Origin: an uncultured Nitrospira sp.
GTDB lineage: Bacteria; Nitrospirota; Nitrospiria; Nitrospirales; Nitrospiraceae
NCBI GenBank assembly: GCA_902500775.1
Contig: CABVRZ010000009.1
Location: 48,014 to 112,013 of the forward strand
Length of the DNA: 64,000 bases
Reading direction: 5' to 3'
Shown: positions 44,030 through 54,072 of the stretch, piece by piece
How positions within the stretch are numbered: position 1 is the stretch's first letter
Layout of the letters: the number at the start of each line of letters is the position of its first letter
Translations under genes and position numbers: made by a program
Notes under the pieces: model-generated
Database searches by the model: none
The model's input: only the letters and a program-made list of their open reading frames with translations
Told to the model about the DNA's origin: nothing

Positions 44030-44058
44030 ATTCTAGCGGAACAATCACGGGGCGTCTA
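44030..44058 (-). promoter_or_regulatory. Promoter of murJ
   Basis: Minus-strand TAGACG (44053-44058), 17-bp spacer, TAGAAT (44030-44035), then 7 nt to the ATG at 44022. The -35 is four of six. Predicts a leaderless transcript. Confidence 0.55.
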
Positions 44059-44192
44059 TCGAAGGGAGAACGGGTGTGATACGTCAGTTGATTGAGGTCT
44101 GGTAATTCGCCGGTACGGCTATCTGCCGCGCCGGCAAGTGGCAAACTCCTAACGCATGCAGCACATAACGTCAGGAGTCTTCACGCAGTCGT

Positions 44193-44708
44193 TTAGGCCG
44201 CGAGCCGAATGGGTGGCCGACTGGTCATGCTTGTGGAATTCGTGTCCGTATCACGCAATACTTCGACCTTGGCCTGGGGCTTCATCTCCAGCGTTCCATT
44301 AAATACCACGCCCTCCTCCATCGACAGCACCGGCGTCGTCAGGCTGCCGTCAACCACCGCCGGAGCACATAACATGATCTGGCTGGTCGCCTCAATGTCT
44401 CCCGTGATACGCCCGTGACAGACGACAGCCCCTGCCGTCACCTTGGCTCTAATCACTGCCTCAGGACCAACGAGCAACCCACCATCGGTGTGGATTTCTC
44501 CCTCCAACATCCCATCGACTCGAACGGTCCCTGAGTATGTGATGACCCCCTTGAACTCGACGTCCTTCCCGACAAACGCCACCTCATCCGGGAGAATCGG
44601 ACCACCTTGTCGCGGGGACGAACTACGTCGGCTCTCCACCCACCGTTCTTGTTCTCGCTCCTGCCCTCGCTCCATTTCACCCCCTGCCGCTTCCTCTTGC
44701 TTCCACAT
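44193..44708 (-). CDS. Bactofilin family protein
   Basis: 171 residues. A disordered charged N-tail (about 40 residues) is followed by the bactofilin beta-helix: VAFVGKDVEFKGVITYSGTV, RVDGMLEGEIHTDGGLLVGP, EAVIRAKVTAGAVVCHGRIT and GDIEATSQIMLCAPAVVDGS. Bactofilins polymerise into membrane-associated filaments that place wall or polysaccharide enzymes. An AGGAGGGGG site is present upstream. No M23 peptidase partner is adjacent. Confidence 0.85.
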   Translation of the reverse strand: MWKQEEAAGGEMERGQEREQERWVESRRSSSPRQGGPILPDEVAFVGKDVEFKGVITYSGTVRVDGMLEGEIHTDGGLLVGPEAVIRAKVTAGAVVCHGRITGDIEATSQIMLCAPAVVDGSLTTPVLSMEEGVVFNGTLEMKPQAKVEVLRDTDTNSTSMTSRPPIRLAA

Positions 44709-44823
44709 AGTATGCCCCCTCCTGGTCGAGATTGGTCGAGCTAGACGCGTAGCCCCGCCGAGTCTCTCCTCTATCGGTTGATCGCGATGTTTTATTGAGT
44801 GCCAAGGAATGAGGATGAACGGC

Positions 44824-45486
44824 CTACGACTCTATGACCAATTCATTTGATAATTCATTGGGATTGTCGCCAGGACGGCTAGGGGACACCGCGGCAAGCA
44901 ACGTGCCACACACCTGGATCCCTTCACATAACCCACCGACGACATCTCCTCGTTTCAATCGGCCGACCGTCGCCTCAACAACCGATGCCCAGCGCTCCGA
45001 CGGAACTCGTTGAAAGATGGATTGATCTGCTAATACATAGACCTGATGTTCCAATAACGACACCATGATCAACACACCGGTACGCTCACGGGTCTGCGAG
45101 ACTGCATGTTGCGCAAACGCTCGTTCGGCCCGAAGTCTGACTTTATGCCGCATGCGATCCGTCGGCGTGAGCAGGCGAATACATGGGACTAGAGCCCCCA
45201 GCCATGTACCGACGCCATAGGCCAAAATCGTGGCCAATACGAGCCAAGCCGCGTTGGAGCCATGCCATCCCCAAGGGAGCGAAAGCATTTCTGTCGTGAG
45301 TATGAGCACAAGAACCACCACTGAGAGCAACAACCCCGCTCGATGCTGCGCATCGCGGTAGATTCCTGACCGACTGATGATCATGGGAACGATTTCGGCG
45401 TTTGTCTGCTGCTCCGCCGCATGCACAGTCTGTCTGATCCGTTCGCGCTCCTCTGCCGTCAGCTGAAGTCGCTCACCAGTTTCCAC
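44824..45486 (-). CDS. TPM-domain membrane protein
   Basis: 220 residues from a GTG at 45486 that overlaps the upstream gene by 14 bp. TPM_phosphatase-like domain: RIRQTVHAAEQQTNAEIVPM, RERTGVLIMVSLLEHQVYVL, then EGIQVCGTLLA. Two membrane helices (GLLLSVVVLVLILTTEM, AAWLVLATILAYGVGTWLGA) interrupt it. It is the second TPM gene of a LemA-TPM-TPM operon, a common but functionally unclear arrangement. Start could be further upstream at 45570, which would overlap the previous gene by about 100 bp. Confidence 0.8.
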   Translation of the reverse strand: METGERLQLTAEERERIRQTVHAAEQQTNAEIVPMIISRSGIYRDAQHRAGLLLSVVVLVLILTTEMLSLPWGWHGSNAAWLVLATILAYGVGTWLGALVPCIRLLTPTDRMRHKVRLRAERAFAQHAVSQTRERTGVLIMVSLLEHQVYVLADQSIFQRVPSERWASVVEATVGRLKRGDVVGGLCEGIQVCGTLLAAVSPSRPGDNPNELSNELVIES

Positions 45487-46393
45487 TGGCCCCCCCTCCC
45501 CCAAAATCACCTCCGCCACCACTGAATCCTCCCCCGCCGCTTCCGAACGAGCCTCCACCCCACCCACCACCGCGGCTACTGTACCAAACCCAATCCTCTA
45601 TCCCACGGGATCGGGCGGTCCGACCTCCTGCCCCCGCTGCGCCAATAAGCAGCAACAAGATCACCGTCACGCCACTCGCAAGCAGTGCAGGTACCATCCA
45701 AGGCGCGAGGAGTGTTGAGACTCCTGCACCAGCAACCGGGCCAATGAATCGATGAACATTCGTGAACAGGAGTCCGACGAACAGTCCGACAATGACCGCC
45801 ACCACAACCTGCTCGACTACAGCACGATCTGGCCGCGGGGGAGGAGCACTCTCGGAGGCCTGATAGGTCCCTTCAATGGTCTTCAAAATGGCATTGGTCC
45901 CTTCCGTGACTCCGCCCGGCATATCACCGGTTCGAAACCGAGGAACGATCTCATTCCTGATAATTTGTGCCGACCGGATGTCGGTCAACACACCTTCCAA
46001 CCCGTACCCGGCTTCGATCCGTACCTTGCGCTCCTTGATCGCCACCAGTAAGAGCACTCCGTTGTCCGTCCCTTTCCGACCGAGTTTCCAAGTCGTAGCC
46101 ACGCGATGCGTGAATTCCTCCAGGGACTCACCTTCGAGGGACGGAATGGTCAGGACGACGACTTGATTGCTGGACTGCTCTTCGTGCGCAGTCAGACGAG
46201 CGGTAAGAGACTCGACTGTTGAATCGGGCAAGACATGTGCGAGGTCGACAACCCGCCCAGTTAACGGGGGGACATCAAGCGCATGCGCAAGAACGACGAA
46301 GGCCAAGGCCGAGGCTAAGGTGGAGACGAAGACGAGCACACCGAAATACTTTCTCCTTCTCGGCTCCACTGTTCCGCTCAACCTCAGCCTCAA
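45473..46393 (-). CDS. YgcG-like TPM-domain protein with glycine-rich tail
   Basis: 306 residues with a TTG start (GTG at 46369 is another option). Signal peptide-like helix VLVFVSTLASALAFVVLAHA, then the TPM domain: VVDLAHVLPDSTVESLTARL, NQVVVLTIPSLEGESLEEFT, NGVLLLVAIKERKVRIEAGY and GLEGVLTDIRSAQIIRNEIV. A C-terminal membrane region (VEQVVVAVIVGLFVGLLFTN and VPALLASGVTVILLLLIGAA) precedes a Gly-rich tail ending GGGGASGNW. This matches YgcG/TPM proteins encoded with LemA. It starts 1 nt after the LemA stop. Confidence 0.85.
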   Translation of the reverse strand: MRLRLSGTVEPRRRKYFGVLVFVSTLASALAFVVLAHALDVPPLTGRVVDLAHVLPDSTVESLTARLTAHEEQSSNQVVVLTIPSLEGESLEEFTHRVATTWKLGRKGTDNGVLLLVAIKERKVRIEAGYGLEGVLTDIRSAQIIRNEIVPRFRTGDMPGGVTEGTNAILKTIEGTYQASESAPPPRPDRAVVEQVVVAVIVGLFVGLLFTNVHRFIGPVAGAGVSTLLAPWMVPALLASGVTVILLLLIGAAGAGGRTARSRGIEDWVWYSSRGGGWGGGSFGSGGGGFSGGGGDFGGGGASGNW

Positions 46394-46394
46394 C

Positions 46395-46997
46395 CTAGAA
46401 TTTGACTTCTGGCGGTTTCGCCACCGCCTTTTCGTCAGCCACTGTAAAGTTCGGCTTCTCTTCCAAATGTAAGAGGAACTTCGCGGTTAGGCTCGTTGGG
46501 AAATATCGAACCATTTTGTTGTATTCCGCCACTCGATCGATATATCGCTTACGGGCCACGGCAATCCGATTCTCCGTCCCTTCCAGCTGGCTCTGAAGAT
46601 CTCGAAAGTTTTGATCGGCCTTGAGATTGGGATAGTTTTCGGCGATCGCGATTAGACGTCCTAACGCTGATGCCAACCCCGCTTGGGCCTTTTGAAAGGC
46701 CTCGAATGCGGCGGGATCTTTTAATACCTCGGGCGTCACCTGCATCCCGGTGGCTTTGGCCCTGGCGTTGACCACGCCCTCCAGCGTCTCTTTTTCATGA
46801 GCGGCATACCCCTTGACCGTCGCTACAAGATTGGGAATCAAGTCAGCACGACGCTGGTATTGATTGATCACCTCGCTCCACGCGGCCTTCGTATCTTCAT
46901 CCAAGCCTTGCAAATCATTGTACCCACACCCGGAGACAGACAATGCCGTGACCGCCACTGTCGTGACCACCATTGCTTTCCACCAAGTCCGTCCCAT
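46395..46997 (-). CDS. lemA: LemA family lipoprotein
   Basis: 200 residues from the ATG at 46997, placed after AAGGAGGG; further ATGs at 47000 and 47015. Lipobox VSGC (near residue 23). LemA core: LDEDTKAAWSEVINQYQRRA, DLIPNLVATVKGYAAHEKET and NYPNLKADQNFRDLQSQLEG. It is a coiled-coil-rich envelope protein of unknown function, nearly always followed by TPM genes as here. Confidence 0.9.
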   Translation of the reverse strand: MGRTWWKAMVVTTVAVTALSVSGCGYNDLQGLDEDTKAAWSEVINQYQRRADLIPNLVATVKGYAAHEKETLEGVVNARAKATGMQVTPEVLKDPAAFEAFQKAQAGLASALGRLIAIAENYPNLKADQNFRDLQSQLEGTENRIAVARKRYIDRVAEYNKMVRYFPTSLTAKFLLHLEEKPNFTVADEKAVAKPPEVKF

Positions 46998-47189
46998 CAT
47001 TCCCTCCTTCAGCAAGACGCTCAGGATGCGGTACCTTCCAACCGTGCTTGCATGCTACCACGAGGAATAATCATGAAGATATGTCGGTCAAGCAGCTCCA
47101 CACGACAAAGGAGTCCCTTCACTGGAACCGATGGATTGACTAAGACAGGTTCACGGTGGCGGAGAGGGAAGCTACTTGGAGAGAACTAA

Positions 47190-47696
47190 TTAGGCAACTT
47201 TGAGCGGGATCGATGAGTTGGATCCCGAACGTGATTGAATAAACGCCATCAGGCGTTTATTTTCTTGCGCTTTCCGCAGGAACTTGAACGCAATGCCACG
47301 GGCGCTGACGGAGCGCACAATGGCCGCGGCCTCGACCGGCGGCTCATCCTTGGCCAGGATGATCTCGAGATAAAAGATATCGTCAACTCGTACATGTGCT
47401 CCACTCTGGATGACGCAGCCTCCCAATGAGAGGTCCAACACAGTGCCTTCCCCTCGTACTCGCCCACCGGAGAATGAGAGGCAGAGCCTGACCGGAATAC
47501 GCATGTATTCCCGACGTTCCGTGAGGGGTGAGACGCCTGGAAGACTCATGCGTCGGGCGAGAAACCGGTGGGAACACTGTTGACATTGGAAGGGGGCCAG
47601 CCACAACAGCGAGGCAAGAAATTCACGCGGCGACTGGGCCGACACTCGAACTGCGCCGTCAAGTTGACACTGAGGACACACGACCTGTACCCCCAT
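47190..47696 (-). CDS. PilZ-domain protein with N-terminal zinc ribbon
   Basis: 168 residues. The N-terminus has two CxxC pairs (VCPQCQLDG and FQCQQCSHRF), a small zinc ribbon. The PilZ domain starts at ERREYMRIPVRL (RxxxR-like) and includes GTVLDLSLGGCVIQS ([DN]xSxxG), then EAAAIVRSVSARGIAFKFLR. It is a plausible c-di-GMP receptor. It is a single gene with its own promoter. Confidence 0.85.
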   Translation of the reverse strand: MGVQVVCPQCQLDGAVRVSAQSPREFLASLLWLAPFQCQQCSHRFLARRMSLPGVSPLTERREYMRIPVRLCLSFSGGRVRGEGTVLDLSLGGCVIQSGAHVRVDDIFYLEIILAKDEPPVEAAAIVRSVSARGIAFKFLRKAQENKRLMAFIQSRSGSNSSIPLKVA

Positions 47697-47740
47697 GCTC
47701 CGCTCCGACCGACGGGAATCTCGTGATAATCCTTGATCGA

Positions 47741-47768
47741 ACTATATCGGCCTTTCCTTGACAGTCAA
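47741..47768 (-). promoter_or_regulatory. Promoter of the PilZ gene
   Basis: Minus-strand TTGACT (47763-47768), 16-bp spacer, TATAGT (47741-47746). It lies 45 bp before the start at 47696, so this transcript does have a leader. Confidence 0.55.
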
Positions 47769-47864
47769 GCTCATTGCTTTCTGGCACAACCTCAGTTTCC
47801 GTCAGCCTATTACCCCATTTGGAGTTCAGTTTGAGAAGAGACGATGCCTAATGAAGGAATTCTG

Positions 47865-48653
47865 CTATGAGGACTCTGCATACGGGGACTGCGACTCACT
47901 GGGGAGACCAGATTCGACGATACCTGCACGGAGATATTCACGATTGAGATTGGCAATGAAACGAACAGGGATGCTTTTGGGACACACGGCCTCGCACTCG
48001 GACTGATTGCCGCAGGTCCCGAACCCTTCTCGATCCATCGCCTCAAGCATGGCGCTCACACGACTCGCTCGCTCCGGCCTTCCTTGTGGAAGGGTCGCCA
48101 AGTGGGACACCTTGGCCGCGACAAACAGCATCGCGGAGGCATTCTTACAAGCCGCCACACAGGCCCCACACCCAATACAGGACGCCGCATCCATCGCGGT
48201 TTCTGCTTGATCCTTCCCGATCAAGAGGACGTTCCCGTCCACGGCTCCACCGGTATTAACAGAGATATACCCGCCTGCCTGCATGATCCGATCCAACGCG
48301 CTGCGATCCACCACCAAGTCTTTCAGGATCGGAAAGGCTCTGGCCCGCCAGGGCTCAATCGTAATGCGCGCGCCATCAGAGAATCGTCTCATGTACAACT
48401 GACAAGTCGTGATGCCCTGATCTGGACCATGGGGAATCCCATTGATGACCAGCGAGCAACTCCCACAAATCCCTTCGCGACAATCCTGTTCAAATGCAAC
48501 AGGCTCTTCACCCTGAGTGAGCAGCCTCTGATTGACACCATCGAGCATTTCCAGAAAGGACATACCTGGGCTGACCTCGTTCGCCTCATAGGTGACGAAC
48601 TGACCCCGTTCGTGTGGACCGTTCTGGCGCCAAATCTTCAACGTGAATTTCAT
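47865..48653 (-). CDS. sdhB: Succinate dehydrogenase/fumarate reductase iron-sulfur subunit
   Basis: 262 residues. Plant-type [2Fe-2S] cluster site: [15 protein letters not shown]. The [4Fe-4S] and [3Fe-4S] sites: [15 protein letters not shown] and [18 protein letters not shown]-terminus [12 protein letters not shown]. It passes electrons from the FAD subunit to the quinone site in the membrane anchor. Gap to sdhA is 59 bp. Confidence 0.94.
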   Translation of the reverse strand: MKFTLKIWRQNGPHERGQFVTYEANEVSPGMSFLEMLDGVNQRLLTQGEEPVAFEQDCREGICGSCSLVINGIPHGPDQGITTCQLYMRRFSDGARITIEPWRARAFPILKDLVVDRSALDRIMQAGGYISVNTGGAVDGNVLLIGKDQAETAMDAASCIGCGACVAACKNASAMLFVAAKVSHLATLPQGRPERASRVSAMLEAMDREGFGTCGNQSECEAVCPKSIPVRFIANLNREYLRAGIVESGLPSESQSPYAESS

Positions 48654-48712
48654 AACCTGTGCAGCAATCCGACTCCTATGCCTTTCACCCCTTACCGCTC
48701 ACCCTTTACCAA

Positions 48713-50626
48713 CTATTGATAGCTTCTCATCGTCGGAGGAACGAATTCGAACGCCAGCGGTTCCTTGTGCAAGATCGGCACAGCTCCCTCTCGATATTCC
48801 CAGGCCGCCACATAAGCAAACCGCCCATCGTCTCGCCGTGGCTCGCCATCTTCCGTTTGATATTCCTCACGAAAATGCGCGCCGCATGACTCGTGACGGT
48901 GGAGAGCGTCGTGACAGAGCAATTCTGCGAACTCAAGATAGTCCGCCACCCGCCCCGCATACTCCAACTCCTGATTGAAGGACTCTCCCGACCCTGGCAC
49001 CATCACCTCCCGCCAAAACTCTTCACGCAGCGTGGGAATCGATCGCAATGCCGACGTGAGCCCCCCTTCGTTGCGCGACATACCACAATGATTCCACAAC
49101 AGCGTCCCGAGCTCTCGATGAAACATCGCAGCGGTCCGGCGTCCCTGCACCGCCAGCAGGCGGTGGATCCGCGCCGCCACCAGCCGCATCGCTTCGCGAG
49201 CATCCGCATGATCATCCGGAATAGATGGGAGTTTGGCCGTCGCCAGATAATGGCCGATTGTATAGGGAAGGATAAAATAGCCATCAGCCAGTCCTTGCAT
49301 CAGCGAGCTGGCACCCAACCGATTGGCGCCATGATCCGCGAAGTTTGCTTCACCGATGACGAAAAGCCCCGGGACCGTGCTCATCAAGTTATAATCCACC
49401 CAGAGTCCTCCCATCGTATAGTGGGGCGCCGGGTAAATCCGCATCGGAACCTGGTGGGCATCCTCTCCCGTGATGCGATGGTACATATCGAACAGATTGC
49501 CATAGCGCTCACGAACCACTTCAAGCCCTTGTTGTTCGACAACGTCGGAAAAATCAAGGTACACACCCTGACCACCAGGCCCAACGCCACGACCTTCGTC
49601 ACACACAACTTTCACCGCACGCGAGGCAATATCCCGAGGGGCGAGATTCCCGAACCTCGGATATCGTCGCTCCAGAAAATAGTCACGATCTGCTGAGGGA
49701 ATGTCGCCGGGCGACCGATAGTCCGAGGGTGCCCTCGGCACCCATAACCGGCCATCGTTTCGGAGCGATTCGGACATCAAGGTCAACTTGGCCTGATGAG
49801 CATCGCCTGGCGGGATTGCCGTCGGATGAATCTGGGTAAAACACGGGTTGGCGAACGATGCCCCATGCTTCCATGCCCGGTAGGTAGCCGTCACGTTACA
49901 TCCGCTCGCATTGGTCGAGAGATAGTACACATTGCTGTACCCACCCGTGGCGAGCACCACGGCATGGGCAGTGTGAGCGCTGATATGTCCGGTGACTAAA
50001 TCCCGTGCCACAATGCCGCGAGCTTGCCCATCGACCAGAATCAGGTCGAGCAATTCCGTACGCGGGTGCATCGTAACCTGACCACGTTCGATCTGCCAGC
50101 AGAGTGCCGAATAGGCCCCTAACAGGAGCTGTTGTCCAGTCTGTCCTCGACAGTAGAACGTCCGGGAGACTTGCACACCCCCAAACGAGCGGTTGGCCAA
50201 TTGACCGCCATATTCCCTGGCGAAAGGGATACCGAGTGCCACGCATTGATCGATGATTTGTGTGCTGACCTGAGCGAGTCGGTACACGTTGGCTTCTCGG
50301 GAGCGGAAATCACCGCCTTTGATCGTGTCATAAAACAATCGCCCGACACTATCTCCGTCGTCCTGGTAGTTCTTTGCCGCGTTGATGCCCCCTTGCGCAG
50401 CAATGCTATGGGCCCGGCGGGGACTGTCGTGGAAACAAAAGCACTCCACGTGGTACCCGAGTTGCCCCAACGTCGAAGCCGCGCTTGCGCCGGCAAGACC
50501 CGTGCCGACGACGATCACAGTGAGCTTCCGCTTGTTATTGGGACTGACCAACTTTTCGCTGAACCGATGCCGATCCCATTTACTTTCCAGAGGCCCAGAC
50601 GGAATTTTTGAATCCAGTCGCCTCAT
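48713..50626 (-). CDS. sdhA: Succinate dehydrogenase/fumarate reductase flavoprotein subunit
   Basis: 637 residues. FAD site [20 protein letters not shown], covalent FAD His in [16 protein letters not shown], substrate site [10 protein letters not shown] and [20 protein letters not shown], then [20 protein letters not shown]. The first ~30 residues ([20 protein letters not shown]) are not part of the flavin domain. Oxidises succinate to fumarate at the inner face of the membrane. The start overlaps the sdhC stop by a few bp. Confidence 0.95.
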   Translation of the reverse strand: MRRLDSKIPSGPLESKWDRHRFSEKLVSPNNKRKLTVIVVGTGLAGASAASTLGQLGYHVECFCFHDSPRRAHSIAAQGGINAAKNYQDDGDSVGRLFYDTIKGGDFRSREANVYRLAQVSTQIIDQCVALGIPFAREYGGQLANRSFGGVQVSRTFYCRGQTGQQLLLGAYSALCWQIERGQVTMHPRTELLDLILVDGQARGIVARDLVTGHISAHTAHAVVLATGGYSNVYYLSTNASGCNVTATYRAWKHGASFANPCFTQIHPTAIPPGDAHQAKLTLMSESLRNDGRLWVPRAPSDYRSPGDIPSADRDYFLERRYPRFGNLAPRDIASRAVKVVCDEGRGVGPGGQGVYLDFSDVVEQQGLEVVRERYGNLFDMYHRITGEDAHQVPMRIYPAPHYTMGGLWVDYNLMSTVPGLFVIGEANFADHGANRLGASSLMQGLADGYFILPYTIGHYLATAKLPSIPDDHADAREAMRLVAARIHRLLAVQGRRTAAMFHRELGTLLWNHCGMSRNEGGLTSALRSIPTLREEFWREVMVPGSGESFNQELEYAGRVADYLEFAELLCHDALHRHESCGAHFREEYQTEDGEPRRDDGRFAYVAAWEYREGAVPILHKEPLAFEFVPPTMRSYQ

Positions 50627-51303
50627 CAGTGCACAATCCCCAAAAAGACTCCAAGGATAATAGCAATATTCCCAAGCACCACCAGCAATCCGATTGCTAC
50701 ACCGAGGCCTTGCAGCAGACGATTCAACGCCGCTCGTTCAAGCCCCATGGTCTGTAGACTGCTGGAAATGGCATGGCTCAGGTGAAGACCGAGCCCCAGT
50801 TGCCCTGCAAGATAGATGATCACTATGAAGGGATTTTGAAAGGCATGAACCACCTTGCCGTAGACGTCCCGATGACCCTCTGAATCGAGACGCTCCGAGA
50901 ACCCTAGATCGATAACCCCAGCTGTGAGATGCAGGAGATGGAAGCCGACAAATACCAACAGAACAATTCCCGAGATCGTCATGGTCCTGGACGCGATCGA
51001 TGCTTGTCGATATCGGTGAATGGTGTACTCGACGGAACGAGCACGACGGTTGCGCATGCTCAGCTGAATCGCGAGTCCAATGTGAACCACCACAAGACTC
51101 AGTAACCCGATGCGGACCGTCCAGAGCAAAATCGGTATATCACGAAGAAAGGCCGCGTACTTGTTGAGTGCCTGGGGCCCTTCGAACAGCTGAAGATTCC
51201 CCAGCATATGAAAAACGACATAGGCGACAAGACCAAGGCCGGTCAGAGCTATGACCATCTTCTTGCCGACTGAAGACTGAAAATGACTGAAGAGGCGTAC
51301 CAT
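50626..51303 (-). CDS. sdhC: Succinate dehydrogenase cytochrome b558 subunit
   Basis: 225 residues with five membrane helices, of the single-anchor b558 type (SdhC of Bacillus/Wolinella-like). [64 protein letters not shown] and [20 protein letters not shown]; the histidines in HMLGN, VHIG, FHLLH and LHLSH are the candidates for two haem b ligands. Anchors SdhAB and reduces menaquinone or quinone. Predicted to be transcribed from a -10 box 8 nt before its ATG. Confidence 0.92.
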   Translation of the reverse strand: MVRLFSHFQSSVGKKMVIALTGLGLVAYVVFHMLGNLQLFEGPQALNKYAAFLRDIPILLWTVRIGLLSLVVVHIGLAIQLSMRNRRARSVEYTIHRYRQASIASRTMTISGIVLLVFVGFHLLHLTAGVIDLGFSERLDSEGHRDVYGKVVHAFQNPFIVIIYLAGQLGLGLHLSHAISSSLQTMGLERAALNRLLQGLGVAIGLLVVLGNIAIILGVFLGIVH

Positions 51304-51311
51304 CGAGGGCC

Positions 51312-51317
51312 ATTATA
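51312..51317 (-). promoter_or_regulatory. -10 box of the sdhCAB operon
   Basis: Minus-strand TATAAT, a perfect -10, ends 8 nt before the sdhC ATG. No good -35 at 16-18 bp. Points to a leaderless mRNA. Confidence 0.5.
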
Positions 51318-51485
51318 CAATGAACCATGTACGAACGATCGCTTTGCCCCCCCATCTCACCTCCCACAACCGTGACTCCCCAAGCCGCGTGCTTCTCACC
51401 CTATAGAACTGAAGAGGGAGATAGCAGAGGGGCTGGCACGGACATCAATGCCAAGGCCATCGGTACCGTTCTCTCCAGGCACTGT

Positions 51486-52736
51486 TTATCTGATGGTGGT
51501 AGAAGTCGACTCACGTGGGGTAACTCGGCGAACCTGAAGCTCAAGCTGTTCAGAAGGAATGGTCCCCGGAACCAGCACATCCATCGCCATCACACAGTTG
51601 CGGCCGCTCTCCTTTGCGGCATAGAGCGCCCGATCTGCTTGATCGATCAACTCCAGTGGCGCGCGCGCTCCAAATGCACTGGTCGATACACCAATACTCA
51701 CCGTGAGCGTCATGCCTGACGCCATTCGCACACGACTGCCAGCTTCCGCGGCCACACGGACTCGAAGACGTTCCGCCAATACCGTCGCCTCAACCAACGT
51801 TGTCTTCGGGAACATCAGGCAGAACTCTTCTCCCCCATAGCGCCCGACCATGTCCGCCAGCCGAACCCCTGACTGAATGCAGTCCGCAACGGCTTGGATC
51901 GCTTGATCCCCGACGGCATGCCCAAATTCGTCATTCACCCGCTTAAAATGGTCGATATCGACCATGAGACAGCAGAGCTCATTCCCCTGCTGACGGCCCC
52001 CGGCAAACACCTCTTCAAACAATGCATAAAATGCACGGCGATTGAGGCATCCAGTCAACGAATCCCGTGAGGCCAGACGATCCAGTTCCCTGTTTTGGCG
52101 TAAGATTTCGGTCTGTGCGGCCTCAAGGCTCGCAACCGTCCGCATCAGCGCTTCATTGAATTCAGTCAGCTGTCGGTTCGCGTGCCGGAGCTCCGTAGTC
52201 CTCCCGTCAACAAGATGATTTAACTCGCTCACTTGCCCCGCAACTGTTCTTGCGAGGTCCCATTTCCGACAGAGCGCCGTTGCGAGCTGCAACACCTCGA
52301 TACTATTGAACGGCTTTTGGAGGATCAGTAACTTGTCAGTTCGTCCGATTCTGTCCCGGATCTCATCCCACGGTTGATCGGAATACGCTGTGCAGATCAC
52401 GACTTGTAACTCAGGATCAGCTCCCCAGAGACGCTCGATGGTCTCCAGCCCGTCCCAACCTGGCGGCATCCGCATATCCACAAATGCCACCGCATACGGC
52501 TTCCCTTCCTTGCCCGCCGCTTCAGCTAAATCCAGTGCGCCGGCCCCTTGATCTGCACAATCGACCGTAAAATGATCGCGGCGCCGGGCCAAACCGGACT
52601 CAGTGAATAGGGCGGTCCGCGCCAACTCCAGAGCCTCTAATCCCGTTTCCTGCTGGAGAATTTTCAGGAAGTCTTGATGGATCGACACATTGTCGTCCAC
52701 GACCAGAATACGCCGATTGTTCTCCGTGCTTGTCAC
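51486..52736 (-). CDS. Response regulator with diguanylate cyclase (GGDEF) output
   Basis: 416 residues. N-terminal receiver: [20 protein letters not shown], phospho-site Asp in [17 protein letters not shown], then [12 protein letters not shown] and [21 protein letters not shown] coiled-coil linker (about residues 180-240) leads to the GGDEF domain: [40 protein letters not shown] and [15 protein letters not shown] with an intact GGEEF site. It would make c-di-GMP on phosphorylation. Last gene of the five-gene cluster. Confidence 0.93.
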   Translation of the reverse strand: MTSTENNRRILVVDDNVSIHQDFLKILQQETGLEALELARTALFTESGLARRRDHFTVDCADQGAGALDLAEAAGKEGKPYAVAFVDMRMPPGWDGLETIERLWGADPELQVVICTAYSDQPWDEIRDRIGRTDKLLILQKPFNSIEVLQLATALCRKWDLARTVAGQVSELNHLVDGRTTELRHANRQLTEFNEALMRTVASLEAAQTEILRQNRELDRLASRDSLTGCLNRRAFYALFEEVFAGGRQQGNELCCLMVDIDHFKRVNDEFGHAVGDQAIQAVADCIQSGVRLADMVGRYGGEEFCLMFPKTTLVEATVLAERLRVRVAAEAGSRVRMASGMTLTVSIGVSTSAFGARAPLELIDQADRALYAAKESGRNCVMAMDVLVPGTIPSEQLELQVRRVTPRESTSTTIR

Positions 52737-52770
52737 CCGCCCTCCCCCGAGAACTCCTCAGAATGCCGTA

Positions 52771-54024
52771 TTAACTCGCTTGCGCATGCAGCGGCTGCGC
52801 CACAAGCTTCCTGAGCCGTAGCGTACACCAAAATGTCGACCCTGTCCCAGGCACACTGTCGACACCCACGTCCCCGCCCATCTTGCAAGCCAGTTGTTTA
52901 ACAATCGCCAGCCCAAGCCCCAGCCCGCCATGCTTTCTGGTCGAGGATCCATCGCCCTGCGTAAATGGTATGAAGAGCTTGTCCAACACGACTGCGTCCA
53001 TTCCAATACCAGTGTCCCGCACGGTCAGTCTCAGCATCACGGTTTCCTTGGTCTCCTCCGCCACTGCCACGTGGAGTGCAATTTCCCCCTTCTTCGTAAA
53101 TTTGAGGGCATTCCCAAGCAGGTTGTGTAGGATCTGCCGGATACGATCTGGATCACCTTCGTAGGCTGGAAGATGGCGGTCAGGAAGTGCCACCGTCAAC
53201 TTCAATCCCTTGCTCTCAACTTGAGCGGTGTAGAGTTCTCGAACGCCCTGCACCAGCTGACACAGATCGAAGGGACTCATTTCGAGCTCCAACCTTCCCG
53301 CCCCTATCTTGGACAGATCGAGTACGTCATCGATGAGGTGCACCAGGGCCAGTCCAGACTTCTGTAGGGTTCCGACATACCCTCGCTGCTTCTCGCTAAG
53401 AGGCGTCTGTAACAAGAGTTCTGCCATGCCGATCAAGCCATTCATGGGTGTACGAATTTCATGGCTGACATTGACCAAGAACTCCGACTTGGCGACGTTG
53501 ACAGCCTCAGCAGTTTCCAATCGTTGACGTGCTTGGCGTGCCAGGTTCCACTTGGTGGTTAAGGCCGTAGCCAATTGCGAGACCTCCACACTGGAAAATG
53601 GCTTTTGCACGATCAACAAGCGATCGTCATACCCCAATCGATGAATGATGTCTTCCCAGGAATGATCCGTGTACGCCGTGCAAATCACCATCTGGATCTC
53701 TGGATCGACTGCCCAGACATGCTCGATTGTCTCCAACCCATCCCAGCCTGGTGGCATGCGCATATCCACAAACGCCACGGCATAAGGTCGACCTTCCCGG
53801 CAAGCCGTCTGCACCAAGGCCAATGCCGTTTGCCCCTGCTCGGCGCAATCCAATTCGAACCGCATCAGTGGCTTCGGGCGTGGAGTGCTACCAAAAATGG
53901 CTGCACGCACCTCATCTAGACGCTGCGTCTCGTGCCTCGGCTGGAGAATTTTACGAAAGTCCTCGTGGATCAAGACGTTGTCATCAACAACCAACAGCCG
54001 ACGATTTTCTGAGTGATTCATCAT
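52771..54024 (-). CDS. Receiver-first histidine kinase (REC-HisKA-HATPase)
   Basis: 417 residues. Receiver: [52 protein letters not shown]-like and LIVQKPFSSVEVSQLA. His[22 protein letters not shown]. HATPase: HNLLGNALKFTKKGE (N-box), DTGIGMDAVVLDKL (G1) and HGGLGLGLAIVKQLA (G2). The conserved receiver carries a ~30-residue insertion after helix 1 in this whole cluster. No membrane segment. 34 bp before the GGDEF gene. Confidence 0.92.
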   Translation of the reverse strand: MMNHSENRRLLVVDDNVLIHEDFRKILQPRHETQRLDEVRAAIFGSTPRPKPLMRFELDCAEQGQTALALVQTACREGRPYAVAFVDMRMPPGWDGLETIEHVWAVDPEIQMVICTAYTDHSWEDIIHRLGYDDRLLIVQKPFSSVEVSQLATALTTKWNLARQARQRLETAEAVNVAKSEFLVNVSHEIRTPMNGLIGMAELLLQTPLSEKQRGYVGTLQKSGLALVHLIDDVLDLSKIGAGRLELEMSPFDLCQLVQGVRELYTAQVESKGLKLTVALPDRHLPAYEGDPDRIRQILHNLLGNALKFTKKGEIALHVAVAEETKETVMLRLTVRDTGIGMDAVVLDKLFIPFTQGDGSSTRKHGGLGLGLAIVKQLACKMGGDVGVDSVPGTGSTFWCTLRLRKLVAQPLHAQAS

Positions 54025-54072
54025 CTGTATAGCCTTGCTGACTCGATCAAACAGGAGACCCGATCCCGCTCG